64,000 nt of DNA from Pezizomycotina sp. ARF18. Taxonomy: Eukaryota > Ascomycota. A program made the position numbers and the translations under genes. Location: assembly GCA_002224055.1 (NCBI GenBank), contig AZLU01000051.1:164047-228046 (forward strand), read 5' to 3'. A model generated the notes under the pieces. The model searched no databases. It was not told the DNA's origin and saw only the letters and a list, made by a program, of their open reading frames with translations. Positions 35,042-46,363 of this stretch are shown piece by piece. Within the stretch, counting starts at the first letter, position 1. Each line of letters opens with the position of its first letter.

Positions 35042-35427
35042 TCACCATTGGTCATCCTCTGTCGTGAACCAAATCAGACTGCCGAAGAAGAAGATAACAA
35101 GGCTCGTGATGACGAGGCCGCTTCCCGCTCCGGGGTCGATACCGAGGGTAGGTCCTTGGCCGATACCCGGCTTCTGGTGCTCTTTTGTAGCGTGCGTCAG
35201 CTGCTCAGCTAGGACGGGATCGATGGGAGCGGGCTTCTTAGGAGGGTCAGCGCGCTTCAGCAGGAGGTCGTCATAGTGCACCACTTCAGCTACGGGCTCT
35301 GCGGCGCGGGAGTGAACCTTGCTGTCGACGAGCGAGGTTTCCGTGCGTAGACCGCAGCTTCTGTTGTTGGGATCGCTGTGACAGCGGTGGAGAGGAGGAG
35401 GGAAGTAGCGACGAGAGAGAACTTCAT
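35042..35427 (-). CDS. Small secreted or membrane-anchored hypothetical protein
   Basis: The ATG at 35427 begins MKFSLVATSLLLSTAVTA, a good signal peptide with a likely cut before IPTTEA. After a one-base shift near 35360 the frame gives TETSLVDSKVHSRAAEPVAE, VVHYDDLLLKRADPPKKPAP, a hydrophilic Pro/Gly region (KPGIGQGPTLGIDPGAGS), and one C-terminal transmembrane segment GLVITSLVIFFFGSLIWF followed by TTEDDQW and stop (35042-35044). It would be about 128 residues. The single membrane span near the end suggests a type I protein of the cell surface or secretory pathway. I recognise no domain. A TATA-like AT stretch lies just upstream (about 35450-35470). Confidence 0.6.
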
Positions 35428-38378
35428 TGTGTCGGTTTGGTAAAGAGGAGTTATATATATGTATATATAAAGGTATGATATTGGAGATCGTGATAGGTGA
35501 AGAAAAGGAAATCAATTCCTGGCGTGATAAAACGAAATCAATTCGTAAAGAGAAGATAAGAGGAAATCAATTCCTGGAAAGATATGCTTCACAGAAGCTT
35601 CGAAAGAAACGGAAGTCAAAGGACAGTCGGAAGGCCGCAGGCCGTAAAATGCTAAAAGCACTGAAACGAAAGGAAGGGTAGATGGTCTGTAGCGAAGGGC
35701 CGGCCAGCTGCAGAAGAAAGGGAAGAAAAGTCCATAACTCTGGGGAGGACGGCAGTTGATATATAGTTATTCTGCTTTATGATAGAGAGGGCAGAGGGGA
35801 GATAAGCCTTAACAGAGGAAAAAAGAAAGAAAAAGGCATACCGTTTCGTCTTGCCCTTTTTCTTAATGAACGTGTAACCGTGTCTGCAAGACTGGACCCC
35901 ATAGTATGCTATCACGATTAATTTTTCCCGATACATTGAGGGGTGGGATGCATTGTATCATAGTCGTGAATATTGTTCCCGATTTAGGCCCTCTTCTTAA
36001 GTTATGGTGTTTACGTAGAAACTATAGCGAACAGTTCAAGTTAGGTAGCGCTCCCCTTACGAGCAAACACATGTACACAAGGCCCAAAAATAAAGTATAC
36101 CGCGGGATGTCACTAGTACGTAAACTAGTAGTATGCAAGATCCGTGCGCCCCGTGCATTGTATGTTTGAAATGCTTAAGGATGCGAAAGACAGGTAGGTA
36201 TTTTGTTTTTCCTTACTCTAATGTCGCACAGGATCTGTTCGCCTCCGGCAAAAAATAGTTTGGACATGTGCCGTTCCATCCAGGAAGGCAGTTAAGACAA
36301 GTTTCGTCTGGAACGGCCAAGTACCTCGCCACCAGAACGTGGGCGAAAGGTGACTCTTAGTCCTCCATCCGAAGTAATGTGAGAGCCTAAATAATGTGTA
36401 GGGAAGTACTCGTTCCCGACGTTCACCCCTCGAAGGTACTTGAATCAAGCGGGCGATCTCCACTATGCATTACCATTAATATCTTTGCGATACTTGGCTG
36501 CCTCAAAAAGTACTTACAGTAAGGGTTAGGACGTTCCATCAAGAGTTCTGGGCAATCTATCCCATGTAAACAACCCGCGGGTAATCTGTGGCTTGCAAAG
36601 GGAAAAAATAAGGGGAAAAAGCAAAATGCGTATCGCCCAGAACAATAGTACGGGGAGAGATCATGAAGAGAAGCTTTTCGAGGCTTAAAAGACATGCATG
36701 CCGTTGCCTGTGCTATAATACTATGCATCTTTTCTGTGTACCGCTAACCGGCGCATTTCTCCGCAGGGCAGAAAAAATAGCTGCATTGCTGCTTAACTTT
36801 ACTGGATTTGTATTAATGGGAATCTGTCAAATTGTGTCAGAGGTTTCTGTTTGTTCACAGGTTGTTGTTTCGGACGTTTCGTGTCGCAGATGTTACTGTG
36901 TTAGGAAAGCCTTTACTACTTTCACTCCCATAGCGAAAGAGCAAGTGGACCTACTTCATCCCCCCTTTTGAAGGCTATGGTTTCCCTCAGTTACCCGCGG
37001 TCGGAAAAAAATCTCCTATAAATAAACATGAAGATATTAAAGGGTTAGATAAAAAGCGATAATCGGATAATACAGCCTGGACTTATTCCATCAAGTGATA
37101 AATGTTTTTAAAAGAAGTCCTAATGAGCGAGTGGGTTTGTTTCGCAGTGTTTTGGCTATGTTAGGGGTTCTGTTATATACTTAGTAGGTAAAATTTATTA
37201 TATGTGTAAGGGGCTCCTTCCCTCAATGAACCTCAAACCCGAGCGACATGAAAATACACTGGCAAAGATCAACACTAAAGTGTTGTTATTTTAATATCTT
37301 CGAGACGTCTGAGGTATCCGACAGGAATAAAGCCGTATATCATACATAACCAACGCTACTACCATCGTCCCCCTTTTCGTGTATGTATCATTGAATGTAG
37401 ATGAACTCTTATATTATATTCGATCGCGATATCGGCGGTCGGCAGCGACCTCCGGCTTGTGCATGTCTTTCGTTTAAGGGATGAGGCTTTGAGCCTCCTT
37501 TCCTCGGTGCTTGGCTTCGGTAGCCACCGTCGTCATTTAGTTTATCAATGCCTTGGATAAACAATTAGAAGTTCTTCGTTTTTCTTCGCGATCGTTCTTT
37601 TGAAACTTTGTTTGCCCATCGCGAGGCTTTGGCTTACTAGCGTGGCGAGTATGCTCTCGTGGGAATCTGGGGGAGGTTAATGAGGCTCTTCCGTTACAGA
37701 CTGACTGGTATTCTTTGTCTGATTGGTATCGCTTATTTAACCCCTGTCGCACCGAGCGCGCAGTGTCAGTGTTCCTGCAGAGAAAACGTCAATGCTAAAG
37801 ACGGCGCTTCTTAGATCTCGTTGACACATGGACTCAGCCGACCGTTCAAGCTCGCTCGCTATCAAAGCTGAGGACAATGGGTCCATGGGAAAACCTCTGA
37901 GGCAATGTATGTGTTTGTCTTTCATTTTAGTCTTCTAAAAATAGGACTTTTTTAAAAAAAACATCAGAATACGTTTTTTTTTTTTCCCTTTTTTTTCTTT
38001 TTTTTTTTTTTTTTTTTGCTCTCCTGTCTTCTTTTCGGTTGTATCGTGATGAATATTTCACCTGAAGATGCTTAAGTTTGTAGATCGTAATATACAGTAT
38101 AAATTTCTATATATATTCACAAGTGTTTTTGGTACATTTTTGTATTATACAGCGCTTAAGCTCATCGATTATCCGTTCAGCTAAAAACAATGGCGCAGGT
38201 GGACAAAGGCACAGCTATCGCGACGTTTTGTTCGTTCATGTGTTAAATATTCTAGGTAAAGTATTCAAGACAAACATTTATTAGCTTTTCACTCACGGTT
38301 CAAGATGCGTGAATATCACCTGCTCGTCTATGAAAATCACTTAACGCCTTTTGATAATCGTGCACTTATCGCTCAATA
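35428..38378. other. Gene-poor region
   Basis: About 3 kb without a recognised gene. A long T-rich tract lies at about 37975-38018. The lysine-rich plus-strand frame at 35427-35681 and other short frames carry no motif. Confidence 0.45.
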
Positions 38379-41300
38379 TCAGTCCGCCTTGCTATTTTTA
38401 ACAAACTCCTCCACCAGTGCCTTCTTCAATTCGTCCCGAGCGCTTTCGCTAGAAGCACGGGCACTGCATTTCCTATCTGCTTTGTTAAATCGAGGATGCC
38501 CTGGCTAACATAATTATCACCACCCGCTGAGGAGCAGAATGCCGTATGATCAGGAAAGCTCTGGCTCCGGGCGTGTTCCCGTACTGTAATAACCCGTTTC
38601 TGGAGCGGATGTAATACTTTCTGTAAACAAAAGGTTAGGGTTAGGGTTTAGCAGTGAGTTCATTCCCAATTCTCTAGATAGCAGCTTTAGATCGTCTGGA
38701 ACTGATGAGTGATGATGACTTACCCCAGGACCCGTCGTCACTCCTATACCTGCTCGTTCGAAAACATGACTGGTTAGTTCAACTAGAAGTTTAAAATGGC
38801 CCAAATACTATATATCGCCTTTTCTTAAAGAAAGAAAAAGAGGTTTAAAAACGCTCCTTGGGGCAACTTACGAGTCATCGCCGTCAAGAAGCAACCGTTG
38901 AAATCGAGTCTCCCGTAAGGATCTCGGCCGTTCCAATTGACCTCGCCTCTCTTGCGGAGCTCGTCCGGCAAGTCGTTATAATCTGCATTCGGCCTCAGCG
39001 GAACATTCATCACGCGCTCGATAGTCTCTTTACTCGTGAACCCCGGCGTAAAGTGTAGGCTCAAGCTGTCATCCTTTACACCCTTCCTGCAAAAGCGCTG
39101 GAACTCAGACAGCGGAGGGCTGTTGTAACTCTGCTTGCCAGGTTCACCAGTGTACCATTGCCCAACCGGTTCGTACGCTGGGAGATCTTGGAGCGCGCTT
39201 TTTCTTTTATTTCTTCTTGGGTGGACCTGAGCACGACGTGAGGATTGACGTATTCGAAACCGGGCAGGTCCGAGATGGCATCCCCGACGGTGACCATAGG
39301 GTGAGGCGCTGGTGGGAATCTGTTGCATGCTGTAGACCGAACGCGGCCGGAGCTTCGTCGCCGTCGTAGCCTGTTGTGGTATATTCAGTGCCAAAGCAAT
39401 GTGTGGCTGGGGGAACGCCGGAAGCTTGTGCCCGTTCTTTGCGCCCCATACGAAAACCCTGCGCCGTTGTTGTGGGACCCCGTACTGGCCAGCATGAAGG
39501 ATTCCGAATTTTGTCTGGTAGCCCATGGAAGTCATGGCTCGTACGATCCATCTAGAAATTACAAACAGTCAGCACCTACAAGAAAAGCAGAAAGTGTTCG
39601 CTAGCGCAAAACCAATAGTACTGAAATGGAACATACTTTGCAGTGCCCCTCTCAATATCAGCGAGTCTGCATTGTAGCAGACCGAAGACGTTTTCGAGAA
39701 GAAAATAGGCGGGGCGATAATGCTCGAGGTAAGACAAGAAGGTTACGACCAGTGCATTCTTCGAGTCGTCGGGTGTTCTAAGGCGGTTCATCGTAGAGAA
39801 ACCCTGGCTACAAGTCTGTGTGTTAGCTATATTGGAATTTGGACAAGAAGCAGAAGAAGAATGGCACCATAGATTTACCATGGAGGTCCACCAAAAATGA
39901 AGTCTATCTCGCCGGGCTTTGGCATCGTCGGGATATGCTTCCCTAGACAATCTGACAGCACATCCAATCTTTCTCCTCTGGCTTCTCTTACAGCACGATC
40001 CTGTATAGAAATATTAGCGCATTATATAGATTCTTTGGAAGAGTGGTTTCTTACGAGTAACCGACTGGAGCATTGGTTGTAAACCACGGCGTGAGGGTGG
40101 TTCATCCTATACGCTTCTGCCGCATATGGATCAAGCTCGATAGCATGTGTCGTTTTACGACTCCGGACATCTCCAAACCCATGGATAAACCCCAGCTCCA
40201 GCATAAATATCAAGTCCTCGAAGCGGTTTATTAGAATCCAGGAAACGTTGGATATCACTTTCAGCTGTTATCCTTTCGGATTCGGTAACGGGATGTGGTG
40301 GCAATAGTGTAGACTCTCGATTCGAATTCGGTGGCTTTTTGTTTGTGTCTTGAAGAGATATAGTTTCGATCCTGTTAATGACTTGTTTTATGCCGCCTTC
40401 ACCACGATCCATCCAGAATGTGTGCGGCGAGGAATCTTTCCACGCATTCAAGTCGTCAATCTCGTCGGAATATTTGACGAAACATTTACCCTCTAAATTG
40501 CGTGCTGAAAGCTCTCCGGTCTGATCGTGAGAGTAGAGTTTTCGATTGTCCCGAGGGGGAGCAGGGCGATTTCCTTCAAAGTATTCCTGCCATGAAGCGG
40601 CATCCTTGTCGTCACATCTATAGAGATGTGATACCACTAGAGTAACGTCTACATCCGGATCATATATAAATTTCTTCTTTCTATTGGGCTTCCCTTCCTC
40701 TACTGCAGGCCTATCTCTCGAATTTGACCGATCTGAAACGGCGTATTGTGTTTTGTCGGCATATCACCATCGTTATCGCCTTTTTCAATAAAATAAACAA
40801 AGTCACCGACGCGATATGTTGTATCTTTGTACCTGACCTGCATTTGACCCTGTCCATCGGGCTTCACAATCGGCAGATGCTTTAAAAGTTCCTTCTGGTA
40901 ATTTCGCAAGATTCGCACTTGAGCTTTTCCTCACAGTGATCGAACGTCGTAATGGCGTTATGATACTTTGCCACGTCCTCGAAAACGCCAGTTTTTTTGT
41001 CATAATGGTAGCGACAGATGAAAGAATCTGCCGTATTAAATCCTTTCACTGTCTCTTGTTCTCTTGGGCTTAGGAATTTAACGTCAACTTTGCCGCATAT
41101 GGAATACGCTTCGATCGTGCTACAGGAACTTAGCAGGACGAGCTCGTGTGGTGAAGCCATCTCACGGAGTAGCGTGCTCCCGCAATATCGAACCACCGGC
41201 AATGAACAGCTTCGTCCGGAGCTTTTTATGTAATAAAAGATCTTGACAACCATGCCAAACCTGATCCCATCTTGCTGTACCCGCGGTAATTCGCTTCCAT

Positions 41301-42184
41301 CAGATTGATCCCGGTCGGAAGACGCCGAGTCGAAGATTCTTCCCCAGCCTTGTCTCCTTCCGGTTCCGATTGGGGCTGTCGACACCATACGCCACAACCC
41401 TCCCTTAGGAGGAGGCTTCGCGACGTCAAATGGCGTACCGTCAACGTCTCCAGTGCGCTTGGCGACGAAACAATCGCCAACAGCCAAGTCCCCTTTACCT
41501 GAAAGTACCATCGTATCGTAGCCTTGGATTTTTTGGTGGTTGTAATTTTGCCGTACGTCCATGTGATTTCGCCGCGAAACCGTATTTTTGAGTCGGTGGG
41601 AGGGCGCCCCACGCCTTCGCCACCTGTCGCAGAGGGTCTGGCTTTTCGAGGTTGATGACGGGCGATATATCATTTCCAGCTTTCTCTCGCGGACTTTTTC
41701 GTTGACCACCCGCGATATCAAATCCAGCTCTCCAGACCCCGTCGGTCAACCTCTTCACCCAAGGGTAACGAGCGTTATATCGCTCGGCGCTATCTCCGTT
41801 ATCCTTTGCTTTTTCGATGCTACTGTCGTATCTTCAGGGCTGGGTTCGTTCTCTATACTCGCTCGAGTCTCGTTCCGAAATGTCTCCCGCGCGGATACTG
41901 GAGTGTTGTGGATGCGATTTACGACGGTTGTATTTAGATGGCGGATGGCGCCTTTGCCGGGCTGTCTCAGCATCAATATATAGGTACCTGCGCCGAGCTC
42001 TTGCATCGAATATGCTCTCCAAACGAGCCGCCTGCATATCCAAGCGATTGCTCCCGCTCTCATTGAGGCCGCCGCTGCGCCTGACACCGCGATCCTCTTC
42101 GTCATCTTGAATGGCAACTGGATGACAAAGATATTTACCGCGCAGTGAGTCTGCTTTCGGTCTTAGCCACTGCCTCCTTCCCAA
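38379..42184 (-). CDS. C5 DNA cytosine methyltransferase, DIM-2/Dnmt1-like
   Basis: Methylates cytosine C5 in nuclear DNA. DIM-2-type enzymes act on RIP-mutated repeats, guided by H3K9 methylation and HP1. C-terminal catalytic motifs in order: motif [12 protein letters not shown], completed by a frame shift to [11 protein letters not shown] (40165-40210); [14 protein letters not shown] and [13 protein letters not shown]; motif [13 protein letters not shown] joined across an intron (donor about 39886, acceptor about 39808, catalytic Cys at the splice junction); motif [10 protein letters not shown]; motif [14 protein letters not shown]; and the target-recognition region. The last exon has [18 protein letters not shown] and motif [16 protein letters not shown], then a charged end [15 protein letters not shown], stop 38379. 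N-terminally, two BAH-like regions occur ([18 protein letters not shown] near 40800 and [16 protein letters not shown] near 41460), with a cysteine cluster [11 protein letters not shown] near 40930. Size about 1,200 residues. Several one-base shifts occur. The start near 42184 is uncertain. Confidence 0.88.
38633..38650 (-). repeat. Telomere-like (CCCTAA)n at the 3' end of a methyltransferase intron
   Basis: On the minus strand the last intron of the DNA methyltransferase gene has TAAACCCTAACCCTAACC just before TTTTGTTTACAG. The CTAAC units also match the fungal branch-site consensus CTRAY. Confidence 0.7.
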
Positions 42185-42646
42185 TGGTCAATGCAAATAT
42201 GAGCATTTTTCGATTGAAGGATGAAAAGCTTGTAAGGATGTTCGAGAAGGGCTATAGATGAGAGAATTGGTTAGCATATTCCATGATGCCGGACCGCAGG
42301 ACAAGCCTTACAGTACTTCTAGCAGTATCGCCAGCTTGCATTCATCGAGAGCTAAAACATCGACAAGGCCTCTTGGTTCGGGTTCGTGATTGAGAGGTTT
42401 TGGAAGTTTCCGCGCAGCGCGAAGGTTTTATATGTCCAAACTTTTATGCCAAGACACGAGCCACGATTTTATATTCGTATCAGCCACAGCGGAACCCTAC
42501 TAGCCGAAAGTTTAGCCACATGCTGCTTCGCATTGGATCTAGAAGGCCAAATCTCAAGAACACGAAGAACCACTAAACGAAAGCAAAGACAACAACTTCA
42601 TCACCATCACCTAGCAGCCTCTGCATTCTCAAACAATGACCCTATC

Positions 42647-45600
42647 ATGACGGTCATGCAGGACGGTTCGAACAATCCTACAGCTGCGGAGGGCGGAACA
42701 GACGGCGGGAAAGCTGCGGAGCTGATCCCTGACGTTGTTCGAGGCGATGACCTCCGGAACGGCAAGTCGCAATCAGCTTCAGATTCGGAGCAGGGTAGCT
42801 CGAGGCGTGGTAGGTTGCAAAGCTCATCCTGTATATTCTAGACTACGATTCGAATACTAAATTCCCGATTGCCTATCGATGTAGAGAAAGGACAGATATC
42901 CGCTCATCTCCTGCGAGGAGCCCTAAACGCTATCGCTCAAGGTGCGCCGGACAGCGATTATGACCCGTTCGACAGCTCGTACGCAACCTCGAGAACGTCC
43001 AGGGAGTCTTCGGTCTTCGAGTTCAATTCCGAGAGGAGAGTCCGGAGCGGTATCGCGAACAGCGGGAAGAGGGATCTCAGAGATATACTAGACTGGCACG
43101 TTGACTCTTCGCCCACCGAGCAAGGGTTCCAAATTCCGGCAAAGCTAGTAACGACGATTCCGAGGAAACTGCAGATTTTGTAGACGGTACTGCGAGCGCT
43201 TCCAGCACGGATTCCCAAGCCACTTCTCGCAGACGTCGAATAGGCGATCGCATGCTGTGTCCGTCGCCAGCGAACGGCCGTCGAGGTCGAGACAACCTAC
43301 GCTTACTACCCATACGGCGCAGTCGCTTGGACGGAGTAGGGCTGGAAGCTTGACGAAACAACACGGCATTAGTTCCGGGCTTGAACGGCTTACTCCCTTG
43401 CCACGTCCGCACATCCCTATCGACAGGTCTACCTCGGCAAGCGTGATACGTCGGAGCAAGTCGACACCGAGGTATCCACGATCAGGGCAAAGGGACATCA
43501 TACTTTGCATTAGGAGCAGCAGCGGCACGCTGAAAAGCGAGAAGGAGCATCTGAAACAGCTGCAGAAGCAATATCAGCAGCTGCAACAGTATCAGCAACA
43601 ACAACAGAGACAGAAGCAACAGAGCAATGCGGCGACACCTCCTATGACCGCTCGACTGGCGTTTCTCAACCTGCAAGGGAAGGCCATGCTTCTAGAGAGG
43701 GACATTCATCAAAGGAAGCGCATGCCTCGAAAGAGGTCATTCCTCCAGAGATCACCATTCTCCGCGTGAAGCGCCACCGACAACATCCTTCTCATTCCAC
43801 GACTATCTTTACCTCTCCCTAGGCCCCACGCCCGCCTCGAAGCACGACCTCGCGTCGGCTGAATCCGCATCGAGCGGCTCACCAACTTCCTCTCCCTCCC
43901 CGCGTATCTCGAAGGCGCACTCTGGTTCGGCTGCTTCGCCTGCCTCGACGGGTGGCTCTGGTATTTTACTATCCTGCCCATGCGCTTCATCGGCGCGCTC
44001 TGGGTGCTGGTCATATACTGGATGCGCTGGCTCGGCGAGCAAGGGCCAACTACGCGAAATCGTGGCTTCGTCCGGAGAGTTCATCCGCCGCCGAATCCCG
44101 CCGCGGCAGTAGCAGCGAAGCGGATAAATCCTCCGACAACAAGAAGCAGCGGCTCGCGTCGTCGTCGGGCCGTACTTCCAGGCGGCGTAAAACGTCCGAC
44201 CTGCTTCCAAGCCACAAGGCGGACCTTCTAAAGGGCGCGGTCGTGTTCTGCTCCTGTTGGGTCCTAATGAGCTTCGACGCTAGTAGGATGTACCACGGCA
44301 TACGCGGGCAGAACGCTATAAAGCTCTACGTCATATCAACGTGCTCGACGTCACGGACAGGCTGTGCTCGGCCCTCGGGCAGGATATATTCGAGTGCTTG
44401 TTCTCGCGCGAGTCACTAGAAAGACGCCCGGACGGTACTAGCAAGATCATCCGGCCATTCGCCTTCTTCCTCCTCTCGCTCGTGTATAACGTGCTGCATT
44501 CAACGGCGCTATTCTACCAGGTCATAACGCTTAATGTTGCTGTGAACAGCTATTCTAATGCGCTTCTGACGCTCTTGCTATCTAATCAATTCGTAGAGAT
44601 CAAATCAACCGTCTTCAAGAAGTTTGAGAAGGAGAACCTCTTTCAGATGACGTGCGCAGATATCGTGGAGCGGTTCCAGCTATGGCTTATGCTCCTTATA
44701 ATCGCCAGTCGGAATCTAGTAGAGGTTGGCCTAGACGGGTTTCTCGGCGTTGGAGGCTTCGGCTTGTCAGGACTAGTAACTTCTGGTATCAGCCTAACTT
44801 TAGGCCACGACAACCCTCGACTACGTCAAACGCATCGAAAGCCAGTAGCAGCGGTGGCATGATACTACCAAAGAGCTTTACTATCTTCCCCAAGTGGACC
44901 GGCCAGGTCATGGGTCCGTTCCTGCTAGTTCTAGGCAGCGAAATGCTAGTAGACTGGATCAAGCACGCCTACATATCGAAATTCAACAATGTGAAACCGC
45001 AGATATACTCGAGATTTTTGGACGTTCTGGCGAAGGACTATTACACGAATGTAAGAAAAAGTATTCTATCCACCTCGGTATTTAGCTGACATGTATCGCT
45101 CCAGGCATTCGTGGAAGAAAACCTGACTAAGCGTCTCGGCCTTCCCGTCATCCCACTATCTTGCCTATTCATCCGCGCCTCGCTGCAAACATACCAAATG
45201 TTCATAGCGACGTACGCGCCAGCGTATCCGCTCCCATCCGCCACGACCTCGCTTAGTGAACACACTAGCTCCTCTCCGCCACAACCGCTGCCTTGAACCG
45301 CTTCGACCGCGTCCTCCGTGCATTCTCCTCCGATACCGCATCTTCCTCTCCCTCTGGTTCCTTTCTCTCTTCTCATCTCGCGTCAACTCTGACGATGGTG
45401 TTCTTCTTCTTCGCCGCCTGGTTGGTGTTGCTTGCTATCAAGCTCGTGCTGGGTATCGCACTTCTGGGCTTTAGCAGGAGGCGGTATAAGGGCATGAAGG
45501 AGCGCGAGAAGGCGAACTACGATAGCAGCGGTAGGCGTGTTGGGGTTGGGGCACTGTTGAGATTGACGACGATCGGAGAAGTGGATTTTCATGGGGATAA

Positions 45601-45759
45601 GGAGGGCGAACGCGCTGCGAGGGAGAGGATAGGGCGCCGCCGAAGGATATGGCGGGTTGCCAAACGTTACAAGGTATGTGAGCCGCTTTGCGCAATGGGA
45701 AATTTAAGAGAGTTAACAGTGAAAATAGATATGCTATGGTCGCGAAGAGAATCTGGTGA
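42647..45759 (+). CDS. TAPT1/EMP65 family ER membrane protein
   Basis: Polytopic membrane protein. Yeast Emp65 works with the SUN-domain-like Slp1 to protect newly folded proteins in the ER, and human TAPT1 is the orthologue. The start at 42647 (MTVMQDGSNNP) opens a long low-complexity N-terminal region with an intron about 42831-42884, Ser/Arg-rich stretches and a poly-Gln segment (QLQKQYQQLQQYQQQQQ near 43560-43610). The membrane domain is clear: RIERLTNFLSLPAYLEGALW, FGCFACLDGWLWYFTILPMR, FIGALWVLVIYWM, KADLLKGAVVFCSCW, IKLYVI and VLDVTDRLCSALGQDI, FFLLSLVYNVLHSTALFYQV, SNQFVEIKSTVFKKFEKENL, FQMTCADIVERFQLWLMLLI, PKSFTIFPKWTGQVMG, LGSEMLVDWIKHAYISKFNN, and after an intron near 45053-45104 AFVEENLTKRLGLPVIPLSC. 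The last exon ends YAMVAKRIW, stop 45757-45759. Several one-base shifts occur. It is divergent from the DNA methyltransferase gene. Confidence 0.88.
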
Positions 45760-46363
45760 AGATGCAGGGTATAACTAAGATATTCAGACAATTTGGAAGG
45801 TTAGGTTTACATAGAGTTGTTTTGTATGGATATTTTTATCTTCTCTCATGCATATATGGCGTTTATTAATCTGTTGTTTCGATTCTATATTTAAGCTCGA
45901 TGTTCTCTGGATCTTAGGATTGCATGTATTTCGAACAAATTGTTTTGACTTACCAATACCGCCAACGAGAACTTGCGCTGCCTATTCGTGAGTAATTACT
46001 AAATTAGCGATTGTTTGACTCTCCTGTATTATTCTTGTTTTCCAAACACCTCCAGAGCTTTGGCCGTGATATAGCCGAGCCAATCAATGTCATGCCCGAT
46101 TGAGACGAGGCTGAACCGCGATGTTATTCGATCCTACAGCCTTGTAAATATTCTCCATGAAACCGAGTGCAATAGGGATTAGTCTTTTTTCGGCCAACTT
46201 CTTATCTTTTGGATAGTGAGTATATTTTGCATTCAATTGATCAAGGGATCCTTTTCATTCTGAAAAACCTGGTATAACAATTTAAAAAAAAAAAAACCGA
46301 CCACCTGGGCGATCGGGCTGATATGCAGATAATTTCGAGATCCTACGGTTAGTTATCACAACA
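45760..46363. other. Intergenic
   Basis: About 600 bases between convergently unrelated plus-strand genes. It has an A run near 46281-46292 and no gene. Confidence 0.5.

Noticed and set aside
38633-38650. Chromosome end or internal telomere
   Set aside because: Only three units are present and coding exons of one gene lie on both sides, so it is an intronic motif.
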